Below are positions 16,026 through 23,384 of a stretch of DNA of 29,980 nucleotides, one piece after another. A program made the translations under genes and the position numbers. Under the pieces are notes generated by a model. The model was not told where the DNA came from. It worked only from the letters and a program-made list of their open reading frames with translations, and made no database searches. The first letter of the stretch is position 1. Each line of letters begins with the position of its first letter. The stretch comes from a virus: positions 1 to 29,980 of IMG/VR virus record IMGVR_UViG_3300042895_001173; one strand, given 5' to 3'.

Positions 16026-16440
16026 GCTGTTGCCCCGTTATTCTACGCACATCTCTTTCAGTAAGAAAAATTGTTGCGTAACGCATCCGAAGGTTACCTG
16101 CGTCATCCGTCATTACAACATCAACAGCATCAATTGGTATTCCAAAATGTGCAGACAACGATGCTTTCATCATTTGTGTTTCTGTTTCTATTGATGCAAG
16201 TTCATCATCATCAATAAAAGTAGCGCGAGGTTGTGCGATTGCTAAAGAAGCCATAGTGCTCTCTACTTTTTCTGCACGTAAACACCACACGCAAGCAAGT
16301 TTTGTTGCTGTCGTTGCTCTCGGTCGTTGTTCTATGTGACCACATGAAAGAACATGGTGATAAGTAACTGCACCCCAACCTCCAACTCGTCTTATTTCAA
16401 CGACGTCTCTACGGGGCGCACGGCGGTGTTCTGTCGTCAT
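16015..16440 (-). CDS. Cys-rich protein of a common actinophage type, function unknown
   Basis: 141 residues. The N-terminal half carries LSCGHIEQRPRATTATKLAC, then CVWC, which looks like a small zinc site behind a His (YHHV) in a beta hairpin. Similar open reading frames are frequent in actinophages without known role. The C-terminal half (HFGIPIDAVDVVMTDDAGNL) is an independent alpha/beta segment. It is the first gene of the six-gene operon. There is no Shine-Dalgarno sequence; a TATTGT -10-like box lies 7 nt before the ATG, inside the ssb terminator region, and no good -35 is seen. Confidence 0.7.
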   Translation of the reverse strand: MTTEHRRAPRRDVVEIRRVGGWGAVTYHHVLSCGHIEQRPRATTATKLACVWCLRAEKVESTMASLAIAQPRATFIDDDELASIETETQMMKASLSAHFGIPIDAVDVVMTDDAGNLRMRYATIFLTERDVRRITGQQHGG

Positions 16441-16455
16441 GAGTCATACAATAAC

Positions 16456-16483
16456 AAAACCCCACCCGAATAAACGGATGGGG
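16456..16483 (-). terminator. Terminator of ssb
   Basis: Minus strand: CCCCATCCG, loop TTTATT, CGGGTGGGG, then TTTTGTT. Nine pairs, one of them G-T. It lies between ssb and the downstream operon. Confidence 0.8.
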
Positions 16484-16524
16484 CATTGATAAATCTTTAT
16501 GCGCTCACGGGCGCACTTAAATGA

Positions 16525-16956
16525 TTAAAAAGGTTCGTCTGATGGGACTGTTTCTTTGGTTCGCTTAGGTGTTGGCTTTGCCGATGAATCGTTTGACGAA
16601 GCACGACGACGCTCAATTGACTCAAGAGAGCCTGTGCGGATGCCGATTTCCATCGCTTTGATTTCAATCGTTGAACGCTTCTGTCCACTTTCCTTGTCGT
16701 CCCATGAACGCTGGTCAAGAGTGCCGACGATTACTACGCCTACGCCCTTTTCAAGTACGTTCACTGAGTTCTCTGCAAGGTATCCCCAAGCGACGATGTT
16801 AAAGAACGAAGTCTTTTCCACCTTCTCGCCGGAAGCGTCTACGTAGTTGTCATTCACAGCAACAGAAAACTTCAATTGAGCCTTCTGATTTGTAGTGAAC
16901 TTCAGTTCTGGGTCTGATGTGAGGTTTCCCACAATTGTTGTTGGTGTAATTGCCAT
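16525..16956 (-). CDS. ssb: Single-stranded DNA-binding protein
   Basis: 143 residues from the ATG at 16956 (GGAG 9 nt upstream). The OB-fold signature is complete: TTIVGNLTSDPELKFT, KFSVAVND, TSFFNIVAWGYLAENSVNVL, KGVGVVIVGTL, STIEIKAMEIG. A short disordered tail ends in DEPF, the acidic-aromatic tip through which bacterial SSBs recruit partner enzymes. It coats single-stranded DNA at phage forks and probably works with the primase-helicase. It is a single-gene unit with its own promoter and terminator. Confidence 0.95.
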   Translation of the reverse strand: MAITPTTIVGNLTSDPELKFTTNQKAQLKFSVAVNDNYVDASGEKVEKTSFFNIVAWGYLAENSVNVLEKGVGVVIVGTLDQRSWDDKESGQKRSTIEIKAMEIGIRTGSLESIERRRASSNDSSAKPTPKRTKETVPSDEPF

Positions 16957-16993
16957 GTTGATTTCTCCAATGTTCGGGGGGTTGTCCAACTGG

Positions 16994-17029
16994 TTGTAAG
17001 ACTATCTTCTTATGTGTACACTCGCAACC
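16994..17029. promoter_or_regulatory. Overlapping divergent promoters for ssb and the 17030 gene
   Basis: Minus strand: TTGCGA (17022-17027), 17-nt spacer, TAGTCT (16999-17004), for ssb. Plus strand: TTGTAA (16994-16999), 17-nt spacer, TACACT (17017-17022), 7 nt before the ATG at 17030. Each -10 touches the other's -35, so only one can be bound at a time. Confidence 0.65.
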
Positions 17030-17305
17030 ATGAGTAAGAAAAATGAATTTGAAGTTCGCCTTGACGTTGTAAAGCACATGTCAAAAATGCTTCTAGAGAT
17101 GTCAGAAGTTGACTTTGAAGCAATGAGCCCCGAAGACGAGTTAATAATGTTGGAAGACTTTGAAGAAGTTGCTGGTCACTTACTTGATTCCATCGGATTT
17201 AAGCCCTCAAATAGTGAAAATGGGGTTAATTTCACTGCAGAATTCAGCATTATTGACCCTGAAAAATATATTACGGATTTTTTAGATAAAAGCAGTGACT
17301 CCTGA
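17030..17305 (+). CDS. Acidic small protein, leaderless
   Basis: 91 residues, strongly acidic (EDELIMLEDFEEVAGHLLDS), mostly helical with a hydrophobic pattern, so possibly a partner-binding or DNA-mimic protein (inference). No family recognised. The ATG at 17030 has no Shine-Dalgarno sequence and sits 7 nt after a TACACT -10 box with a TTGTAA -35, so the transcript is probably leaderless. Its promoter overlaps that of ssb in the opposite direction. Confidence 0.7.
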   Translation: MSKKNEFEVRLDVVKHMSKMLLEMSEVDFEAMSPEDELIMLEDFEEVAGHLLDSIGFKPSNSENGVNFTAEFSIIDPEKYITDFLDKSSDS

Positions 17306-17373
17306 CCCTTGCTCCGTAAGGGTTTCCCAAGGTCAAAATATGAATCCTTTGCGTACCAAGGGTTTCCTAATGG

Positions 17374-17401
17374 TTGACTGTGTGACAAAAATTGGTAAAA
17401 T
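17374..17401 (+). promoter_or_regulatory. Promoter of the Rpf-like lysin gene
   Basis: TTGACT, 16-nt spacer, TAAAAT. An 80-nt leader follows, unlike the leaderless genes. Two direct AAGGGTTTCC repeats (about 17311 and 17359) lie just upstream and could be a regulator site. Confidence 0.6.
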
Positions 17402-17488
17402 AGTTATGTTCAGTTAAACACTGACGACGACATAGGCAAGCGCTTGTTATCTGCTTGTTGACCTATCCGCCGAACACTGGAGCACCCA

Positions 17489-18244
17489 TTGACCAAGAAA
17501 CACTTCCTATTGGCTTTTGCCATCCTCTTTGTTGTATTGATACCCACTGTGGTATTTGCTCAAAGTTCACTACAAGAATTTCCAAACGGAAACGTTCCAG
17601 TAGTGATTGAGGAGGTGACGTCAAAAAACAGTGTATTAATCAGGTCAACTCTCACAAAAACAAAAAAACCAAAAGCAACTACAAAGTTCTGGGAAGAAGT
17701 TGCAGTGTGTGAGACAAATAGCAACTGGCAAGATGGTGGCAAGTGGTCTGGTGGTCTTGGCATCTATCAAGGAACTTGGGAAAACTGGGGCGGGGAAGAG
17801 TTTGCCCCTACTCCACCAAAAGCAACCAAAGAAGAACAAATCATTGTTGCCAACAGAGTCTCTACTCAGGGTTACAAAACAATCCGTCATCGTGACCCTA
17901 AATGGGCAAAGATACACGGCGTTCCCGTCTCTTACGTATGGGAAAAGGAAGCAGTTGGCTTCGGTGGCTGGGGTTGCTACAAATCAAAGTCAACAGGCAA
18001 GTACAGAATGGCTAAGCCTCGCCTTTACTACCACGACAAACCACACTTAGTTCCTCTTGCGCAGTTCTATTTCAACGAGCGAGGCATGATTGTTAAAGAC
18101 TTGCAAACGTTTCTTCGTGTCACGGTGGACGGCCACTACGGGGCTAAGACCAGAGAGGCCCACGTTAGATGGCTAAAACTTAAAGGTCACTCCACCGAAG
18201 GGGTACCAACAACTCCTTCAAACAGAGTGGTAATTACTCAATAA
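17489..18244 (+). CDS. Secreted Rpf-like peptidoglycan hydrolase (lysin candidate)
   Basis: 251 residues. The start is a TTG with GGAG 6 nt upstream. Residues 1-24 form a signal peptide (KK, then a hydrophobic core, cleavage after VFA). Residues about 67-130 match the resuscitation-promoting-factor domain: FWEEVAVCETNSNW with the expected catalytic Glu75, GKWSGGLGIYQGTW, then ATKEEQIIVANRV. Rpf domains cut the peptidoglycan glycan strand like lysozyme. Residues about 199-233 (IVKDLQTFLRVTVDGHYGAK) resemble a peptidoglycan-binding-1 domain. A segment with W, G and C residues lies between. The secretion signal means it could cross the membrane without a holin, or be virion-associated. It is the only cell-wall hydrolase in this window. 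Confidence 0.85.
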   Translation: MTKKHFLLAFAILFVVLIPTVVFAQSSLQEFPNGNVPVVIEEVTSKNSVLIRSTLTKTKKPKATTKFWEEVAVCETNSNWQDGGKWSGGLGIYQGTWENWGGEEFAPTPPKATKEEQIIVANRVSTQGYKTIRHRDPKWAKIHGVPVSYVWEKEAVGFGGWGCYKSKSTGKYRMAKPRLYYHDKPHLVPLAQFYFNERGMIVKDLQTFLRVTVDGHYGAKTREAHVRWLKLKGHSTEGVPTTPSNRVVITQ

Positions 18245-18262
18245 AACTGATACATTCGGTTT

Positions 18263-18604
18263 ATGTACTCATCACCATTTGAAGACCCAACGTTCAGAGT
18301 CCCGGACCTAACAGTTGGAGAAGTTGAACTCCTTCTTAGGGACAACGCGGAAACAATCAAACTGCTTCTCGGCGTAGTGCGTGAATGGTTTATTCCGATG
18401 ATGCAGAACTACTCGGAAGAGATATGGTGTGCTGGCTGGCTTCAAGACCTTGAAGTGCGACTTCCTCAAATGGTTCCTTCAGTGGCCATCGCCGCGGGAC
18501 TACTGGGAGAAATTCCTTTCTGGGACGATTCGGTAAAGTTGGAAGACTTTGATGACGACCCAATCCGTTGGAAAAAATACGATGTCACGCAAATCGCTGA
18601 TTGA
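18263..18604 (+). CDS. Unknown acidic protein
   Basis: 113 residues, no recognised motif. It reads as helical (TVGEVELLLRDNAETIKLLL, then a Trp/Met-rich middle WCAGWLQDLEVRLPQM) with an acidic end. There is no Shine-Dalgarno sequence; a TACATT box lies 6 nt before the ATG, which suits a leaderless transcript or readthrough from the lysin gene 18 nt upstream. It overlaps the next gene by 23 nt, so the pair is probably co-expressed. Confidence 0.65.
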   Translation: MYSSPFEDPTFRVPDLTVGEVELLLRDNAETIKLLLGVVREWFIPMMQNYSEEIWCAGWLQDLEVRLPQMVPSVAIAAGLLGEIPFWDDSVKLEDFDDDPIRWKKYDVTQIAD

Positions 18605-18758
18605 CCAATACGGTGCCGAAGTAATACTTCGTTGCAAATGCGGAAATACTCCCTCGCACATGATGGACCTCAAAGCCCCGAGATGCCCGGTTTGTCGTGA
18701 GACTACGGAGATTCTTTTTGGTGAGAACTGGGAATCAATAAAAGACAAATACAGATAA
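18582..18758 (+). CDS. Zinc-ribbon protein
   Basis: 58 residues from the ATG at 18582, with GGAAAAAA upstream. CKCG and CPVC, 16 residues apart, make a single zinc ribbon. Such small ribbons in phages often bind RNA polymerase or DNA; the role here is unknown. It overlaps the previous gene in another frame and is the last gene of the plus-strand lysin unit. Confidence 0.75.
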   Translation: MSRKSLIDQYGAEVILRCKCGNTPSHMMDLKAPRCPVCRETTEILFGENWESIKDKYR

Positions 18759-18761
18759 AAG

Positions 18762-18790
18762 TTGTAACTACAACCTCTTATAGGTATAAT
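18762..18790 (+). promoter_or_regulatory. Plus-strand promoter of the conserved-spacer type, antisense to the next gene
   Basis: TTGTAA, 17-nt spacer ending ACCTCTTATAGG, perfect TATAAT. The spacer resembles those of the 27697 and 28734 promoters. GTTGTA-AC-TACAAC inside it is an inverted repeat. It points into the 3' end of the minus-strand gene 18790-19110; a 17-codon ORF (18805-18858) is the only one in reach. Confidence 0.5.
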
Positions 18791-19110
18791 TAAGGTAACA
18801 GGTTATGAGTAACACGATTCTGATAAATCCAACCTTTGGGTCGTTTATCAAGCATTAAATACTCCGAAGGTCCGAGTCTGGCAACTTTGCCACACGGATA
18901 CTTGATTGCTTCACTAGGCGTGTACATCAAACATACAGAGCATCGCTCAACCATTTGATACTCAGGCTTTGGACTCACTCCTATGGACATCGGGTCTTCC
19001 ACTATCTCAAACTTGTGCGTTAAAAGGTTTGCTTGCACTTCTTCTTCCGAACCAGAAAACGGGACCGCATCTCCGGGCGCAAGTTGATATCTTCCCCCAA
19101 ACAGGCTCAT
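18790..19110 (-). CDS. Unknown protein with a CxxC pair
   Basis: 106 residues. The N-terminus has FGGRYQLAPGDAVPFSGSEE, a middle CSVC is followed by a lone Cys (YPCGKV), which could bind metal. The C-terminus is basic and aromatic. No family recognised. The ATG overlaps the upstream stop (ATGA) and GGGAG precedes it, so it is translated with the 19505 gene. Confidence 0.65.
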   Translation of the reverse strand: MSLFGGRYQLAPGDAVPFSGSEEEVQANLLTHKFEIVEDPMSIGVSPKPEYQMVERCSVCLMYTPSEAIKYPCGKVARLGPSEYLMLDKRPKGWIYQNRVTHNLLP

Positions 19111-19505
19111 GCTCCCACCTCGGGCTCCATGATTTCATCAACAATCAGTTTGGCGTACTTACGGCGTAAGCGCCACAACTTCTCATTTAGTTCCTTGAAC
19201 GACCTCGTGTGTCGTGCCTTTGAAGACATGTGCGGGTCAAAAGTCCCGTACTTCTTGAAAGCGATATTGTCAAGGTCGGGCGACTCAAGAATGATGTCTG
19301 AAATCCAGTCGGCTTTCTTGTCCATTGAAAGCATCAGTTCACACATTCCGTCGTAACCGAATTCGTTGTAAACCTTATGTGCAACAATGTCGCAATAGTG
19401 CTTGCGGTAAATCTGCTCTGATGTTCCTGCGCTCATGAATTGACTAAGAAACTCAGCCATCATCTCGGTTGGTTCACCTTCGGATTCAAATGATTCTTCG
19501 TCCAT
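19107..19505 (-). CDS. Unknown helical protein
   Basis: 132 residues, acidic N-terminus, then helices (YRKHYCDIVAHKVYNEFGYD, ELNEKLWRLRRKYAKLIVDE). No family recognised. GGGGG lies 3-7 nt before the ATG. It has its own promoter and is followed by the overlapping 19110 gene. Confidence 0.65.
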   Translation of the reverse strand: MDEESFESEGEPTEMMAEFLSQFMSAGTSEQIYRKHYCDIVAHKVYNEFGYDGMCELMLSMDKKADWISDIILESPDLDNIAFKKYGTFDPHMSSKARHTRSFKELNEKLWRLRRKYAKLIVDEIMEPEVGA

Positions 19506-19522
19506 AAGCCCCCATTGTAGTC

Positions 19523-19551
19523 ATACTAATTATGACACTCGGGTGTGTCAA
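19523..19551 (-). promoter_or_regulatory. Strong promoter with hairpin-type operator
   Basis: Perfect TTGACA (19546-19551), 17-nt spacer, TAGTAT (19523-19528). The spacer contains an inverted repeat GACAC/GTGTC overlapping the -35, a possible repressor site. The -35 overlaps the stop of the DUF932 gene. Confidence 0.65.
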
Positions 19552-20573
19552 GCAAGCGCAAGGATAATTGACTGTGTTTCTGCCTTTTTGCGTGAAACCC
19601 ATGAGTTGCTATCCATTGATGCGATTGCTCGTTCTTCTGGTCTGGCGTCCCGATAATGGTCAAGGTACTCACCAACAGCGTTGTATGCTGACCAACCATT
19701 AAAACCGTAGCCACCAGCATTCTTGTCATTGATGTACAAACCACGAACAAGCAGATGAATGTCGTCAACGTTTTTCTTTTGACGGTCGGTTTCGTCTTTC
19801 TTGTGAGGAAACACACCGTTTACGATTTTATCAAGGGCCGAAGAACCGGCCGGGACTGGTACTTCAAGAAGTTGCTTGGCAGTTCTCTCAAAACCTGTTG
19901 CCCAAATAGTTGAGAGTTTGATTACTTCGGTTGCATCCTCAATTGCGGCTTCTGCATTACGGGTGTGTCGTGCTGTGAAAACTGCGCTTGCCGCACCAAG
20001 TCCTGCGATGACCGTATTCTTGCAGACGGCTCGGATTGATGTGTTTGCGTATGTGATTGCTGTCTTGCCATCGTGTCCATTACGAACAAGCAGGTAACGC
20101 TGAATCTTGTCGTTGATTCCATTTGGGTCAATAATGAGTGCACCCAAGTCAAGACATGCGAAAAACTCACGACCATCGTTTAGTACGCCACAGGTATCCA
20201 CGATTGCGTCGCCCGCTGAGGCCCCGACAATCGCTAGCGCACGGTCAAGACAGTCCTTGTTTTGTTGAACTACAAAACGGGTTCCAACCGTTGAAAGCCC
20301 ATCAATAGTTCCGTCTGGATTTACCCGAACTGTCGCACGGCTGTCTGAGATGAATACGGGACTACCGTCGGGATTGCGCAGCGGGTTGAGGTCATCATCA
20401 ACTGCGATTACCTTAGTCAAGGCGACATCAAAGTCTGCCTGTGCTGCCGTGAGCATTGCTTCAGCGGTCTGGAGACCAGCCATTGGCTGTCCGAGTCTGT
20501 GCCAAGGGATTTCCCTGTCAGCGTAAGCCATCTTGGCTCTACCCATTATGTCTCGTTCTAGTTCATGTGCCAT
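19548..20573 (-). CDS. DUF932 phage/plasmid-like protein
   Basis: 341 residues from the ATG at 20573, chosen because AAAGG lies 7 nt upstream and the protein then begins MAHELERDIMGRAKMAYADR. I recognise the DUF932 family (phage/plasmid-like, TIGR03299): IPWHRLGQPM near the start, then YLLVRNGHDGKTAITYANTS and IRAVCKNT. Members occur in phages, plasmids and near replication genes; the function is not established, though a DNA-related role is often assumed. It sits between the SNF2 helicase block and the lysin block and is monocistronic. Confidence 0.85.
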   Translation of the reverse strand: MAHELERDIMGRAKMAYADREIPWHRLGQPMAGLQTAEAMLTAAQADFDVALTKVIAVDDDLNPLRNPDGSPVFISDSRATVRVNPDGTIDGLSTVGTRFVVQQNKDCLDRALAIVGASAGDAIVDTCGVLNDGREFFACLDLGALIIDPNGINDKIQRYLLVRNGHDGKTAITYANTSIRAVCKNTVIAGLGAASAVFTARHTRNAEAAIEDATEVIKLSTIWATGFERTAKQLLEVPVPAGSSALDKIVNGVFPHKKDETDRQKKNVDDIHLLVRGLYINDKNAGGYGFNGWSAYNAVGEYLDHYRDARPEERAIASMDSNSWVSRKKAETQSIILALA

Positions 20574-20602
20574 CTCTAAACCTTTCGTTAGATTTATGAG
20601 AA

Positions 20603-20631
20603 AGCATACTACGGAATAATGAAACAAACAA
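20603..20631 (-). promoter_or_regulatory. Promoter of the DUF932 gene
   Basis: TTGTTT, 17-nt spacer, TATGCT. A leader of about 25 nt with an AAAGG site follows, so this unit is not leaderless. Confidence 0.5.
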
Positions 20632-20690
20632 CTCCGCCGGGAAGTTTGTGAGCCCAGCGTTTTGTCTTGCGAATCAGGGGTGGGACAGCA

Positions 20691-20725
20691 AAAACCCACC
20701 TGTCGGAGGGCAACAGGTGGGTTTT
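20691..20725. terminator. Bidirectional terminator between the membrane-peptide and DUF932 genes
   Basis: Perfect 13-bp stem AAAACCCACCTGT/ACAGGTGGGTTTT with a 9-nt loop; T-tracts on both strands. Confidence 0.85.
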
Positions 20726-20749
20726 AAACTTGGAGGCTTTACAGCCCTA

Positions 20750-20875
20750 TCAGAATGGGGATTTTGTTTTCTTTTTCATTACACTTTTTAGTTCCACTCG
20801 TGTAATTCGGAGAGTGATGAACCCTACAACAATCGCTACTGCCAGCAGGGGATGAATGTTTATTGCTAAGTCCAT
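20750..20875 (-). CDS. Small single-pass membrane peptide
   Basis: 41 residues. Residues 9-22 (HPLLAVAIVVGFIT) form a hydrophobic membrane segment, followed by a basic tail (RITRVELKSVMKKKTK), so N-out/C-in is expected. It could be a holin-like or membrane-targeting peptide, but no family is recognised. The ATG has AAGG 7 nt upstream and overlaps the previous gene by 10 nt. Confidence 0.6.
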   Translation of the reverse strand: MDLAINIHPLLAVAIVVGFITLRITRVELKSVMKKKTKSPF

Positions 20876-21012
20876 TTCTTGACCTTCTTTCGCACCTTGA
20901 TTTTGTATCCGTTGAAACGAAGTAGTTCCATGATGTGTTCGGGTATTCCGTCAGTAACCACTATTCCCTTTTGGTTAAGTGCTAGACGGATGATGTCCTT
21001 CTTCTTGTTCAT
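20866..21012 (-). CDS. Small basic protein, leaderless
   Basis: 48 residues, rich in Lys and Ile (KKKDIIRLALNQKGIVVTDG, then IPEHIMELLRFNGYKIKVRK). The layout helix-strand-helix suits a tiny nucleic-acid-binding domain, but no family is recognised. It starts at the ATG exactly 6 nt after the -10 of a conserved-spacer promoter, and it heads a two-gene unit with the membrane peptide. Confidence 0.65.
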   Translation of the reverse strand: MNKKKDIIRLALNQKGIVVTDGIPEHIMELLRFNGYKIKVRKKVKKWT

Positions 21013-21018
21013 GCCTTC

Positions 21019-21047
21019 ATACTATCGGTAGTAAGAGGTAGATACAA
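21019..21047 (-). promoter_or_regulatory. Conserved-spacer leaderless promoter (copy 1)
   Basis: TTGTAT, 17-nt spacer CTACCTCTTACTACCGA, TAGTAT, then GAAGGC and the ATG at 21012. Confidence 0.75.
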
Positions 21048-21051
21048 CCTC

Positions 21052-22965
21052 TCAAACACCTTTTTTAAATAAACCCATCAGCAGTTCCCCTAGAGAATCA
21101 CCTTCAGCAGCGGGACCTCCGTCCACAGCCTGATTCACCACACCACGCTTGCGCTCAATGAGAGAGTAGATATCTTCATCTATCGTTCCATCACACAGCA
21201 GGTAGGTCGCCGTGACTGACGACTTCTGTCCGAGCCTATGACAGCGACTATAAGTTTGGTCTACATCGGCGGGTGTCCACGGTAATTCCACAAACAAAAC
21301 ATCTTGTGCGACTTGCAGGTTGTGCCCCGTCTTTGCCGCTTGGATTGAGAGGACAATGACTGGTGCTTCTTCACATGGCAATGTCATAAACTTGTGCTTC
21401 TGCGCTTCTATCTCGTTGATGTCCATGCCCCCTTGTATGCGTAGGTTTCCGAACGCAAGTGCGAGTTCATCTACTACATCTCTGTGGTGAGCGGCGATTA
21501 CGACTTTGCGTCCTTCGGCAACACGGGACTCCACCCACTCCTTGATGACGGGCATCTTTGCTTTGGCTGACAGACGGCGCAATACAGACAGACGAACCAA
21601 GTGTTGATTTGACTCTGCCTTGATTTTTGCTACGACCGCTGCGGAGTTGGGATTCAGTCCGAGTTCCAGTGCTATTTCTTTTGCTCGTTGCATCAGGTAC
21701 TCAACGATGTCAGTTTCGGCTTTTTTGTATTCCTTCATGCCGGCCGCAGTCCCGTCAACAAGCACAGGGTCGTGAATAACTGGGGGCAAGTCAGATAAAA
21801 CCTGTTCTTTTGTGCGCCTTATGTAACAAGTTGAGCGAAGCAAGTCATTTAGTTCATCAAGATTGCTATGTCCATCAAGATGCCATTGGCCCCACTTGTC
21901 TTTGAAGGCCCCGCAATAGCGTCGGTAGAAACCCCACTCTCCTCCGAACTTATCTAACTTTCCAAGAATGTTTAGTTGGCTTGCGTACTCGGCAGGTCGG
22001 TTGGTAACTGGAGTTCCCGTCAAACACAGAACAATTCCGTTCTTCGGGGCTGAACGTGCAATCTTCACCGCACTCTTTGTTCGCTGTGCTGTTGGCGTCT
22101 TGCAGTAATGACTCTCATCAAAAACGTAAGACTTGTGGTTTGAGAGTTGCTTTTCCCACTTATTAAGGTTAGAATAACTAATAACAACCACATCATAATC
22201 AGATGGAAACTCTTTACGGTCTTTTACGACTGCAACCCTGATGTGTGGAAGCCACCTGTTATATTCCGCTTTCCAGTTCAGCACGAGTGTTGCGGGGCAA
22301 ACGACGACCGCTGGGTACGAATTACCTACATGTTCCAATGTCGCAATTGCTTGCAATGTTTTCCCCAAGCCCATCTCGTCTGCGATGAAAGTGCGCCGTG
22401 CGTTACTTGCGTAAGCAACCCCTGCCCTTTGATACGGCAATAACGTTCCCGTCAGTCCCGACACTTCAATCTCGGCGTCAGTCAGCCGTGATGCTTCTCT
22501 AAGTTCCGACAGCGATGTGTCTACTTCTTTGAGCATTTCACGAACTTCGTCAGGAACCTGTTGCTTGAAGGTGTCTCCCCACTTCACAACGTCGGCAATA
22601 CTGGTAACCGGGGCTCGCCATGCCATCGTCTTCTTGTCCCAAGTAACTCCTGCCACTTGTTTGACTGACTGAATCATTACTCTGTCATAACCAAAAGACA
22701 TGGTAAGCCATTTGCCGTCGTAGTTAATGCCCTTCGCCTCGTTCTTGTGAGTAGGCAACGTGAATAACAGGACTTCGGGGTCAATGTCAAAGTCGTTGTC
22801 CTGTGCGAACTGCCTTGCTTCGCTGAGACTCACCATCGGGGCTCGCCACACACGTGCGACCTTGTCCCACTTGGCTCCCTTTATCTGTTTAACCTTTACA
22901 ACCTGCTCGGGGTCGTAAGGAAAGTCAAGGACTAGGTGGTCATCATCAAGGCTGAGTTTTTTCAC
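21052..22965 (-). CDS. SNF2-family helicase with two HARP-like domains
   Basis: 637 residues. Two repeats at the N-terminus, KGAKWDKVARVWRAP and AGVTWDKKTMAWRAP, are HARP (HepA-related) motifs, as found in SMARCAL1-type annealing helicases. The SNF2 ATPase follows: PYQRAGV, Walker A DEMGLGKT near 195, DESH near 281, LTGTP, and in the second lobe LSIQAAKTGHNL and QTYSRCHRLGQKS. Such proteins translocate on double-stranded DNA and rewind or remodel forks. In a phage it probably acts on its own stalled or branched replication intermediates. The start is a GTG with no good ribosome-binding site; it overlaps by GTGA the end of a 12-codon ORF (22997-22962) after the LysM gene, so translation may be coupled. 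It follows the LysM gene closely. Confidence 0.9.
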   Translation of the reverse strand: MKKLSLDDDHLVLDFPYDPEQVVKVKQIKGAKWDKVARVWRAPMVSLSEARQFAQDNDFDIDPEVLLFTLPTHKNEAKGINYDGKWLTMSFGYDRVMIQSVKQVAGVTWDKKTMAWRAPVTSIADVVKWGDTFKQQVPDEVREMLKEVDTSLSELREASRLTDAEIEVSGLTGTLLPYQRAGVAYASNARRTFIADEMGLGKTLQAIATLEHVGNSYPAVVVCPATLVLNWKAEYNRWLPHIRVAVVKDRKEFPSDYDVVVISYSNLNKWEKQLSNHKSYVFDESHYCKTPTAQRTKSAVKIARSAPKNGIVLCLTGTPVTNRPAEYASQLNILGKLDKFGGEWGFYRRYCGAFKDKWGQWHLDGHSNLDELNDLLRSTCYIRRTKEQVLSDLPPVIHDPVLVDGTAAGMKEYKKAETDIVEYLMQRAKEIALELGLNPNSAAVVAKIKAESNQHLVRLSVLRRLSAKAKMPVIKEWVESRVAEGRKVVIAAHHRDVVDELALAFGNLRIQGGMDINEIEAQKHKFMTLPCEEAPVIVLSIQAAKTGHNLQVAQDVLFVELPWTPADVDQTYSRCHRLGQKSSVTATYLLCDGTIDEDIYSLIERKRGVVNQAVDGGPAAEGDSLGELLMGLFKKGV

Positions 22966-22998
22966 ACCCGCATCATAGCCCAGCGTTTGCGCTTCACC

Positions 22999-23262
22999 TT
23001 ACTTATCGCTCAATTGAATGATGTCGCCTGTATCAAGCGTGCTAGTACCACGCTCATTGGCTATGTCCCAACTTGCTTGAAGTGTGTGCCCCTTACAGTG
23101 TCTTTCGGTAATGCCTGAGAGTGTGTCGCCTCGCTCTACTGTCACGCTTGCAGTGGGACACGAGTAGTTGTACTTGCTGTCAATAACGTTGCTGAATAGC
23201 AGGGCTACTGGCACCAATACGATAATGCCAACGGCTATGCGTCTTTTGATGTATTTACTCAT
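22999..23262 (-). CDS. Membrane-anchored LysM protein
   Basis: 87 residues. Residues 5-25 (basic KYIKRR then IAVGIIVLVPVALLF) are a signal anchor, and residues about 39-86 form one LysM domain (VTVERGDTLSGITERHCKGH ... ANERGTSTLDTGDIIQL). LysM binds N-acetylglucosamine polymers, so this protein probably tethers membrane and peptidoglycan, for example in lysis timing or superinfection exclusion (inference). Two Cys may form a disulfide outside the cell. It is the first gene of the helicase unit and starts from a conserved-spacer leaderless promoter. Confidence 0.85.
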   Translation of the reverse strand: MSKYIKRRIAVGIIVLVPVALLFSNVIDSKYNYSCPTASVTVERGDTLSGITERHCKGHTLQASWDIANERGTSTLDTGDIIQLSDK

Positions 23263-23268
23263 ATCTTC

Positions 23269-23297
23269 ACTCTATCTGTAATAAAAGGTAAAAGCAA
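23269..23297 (-). promoter_or_regulatory. Conserved-spacer leaderless promoter (copy 2)
   Basis: TTGCTT, spacer TTACCTTTTATTACAGA, TAGAGT, then GAAGAT and the ATG at 23262. Confidence 0.75.
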
Positions 23298-23384
23298 CCC
23301 CAAACAAAAGAAAGTTATCCACAGCCTTTTTGTAGATTCTTATCAGCCGAAGTCCCGGATTACGGCAGCCAGAAAATATCATCC

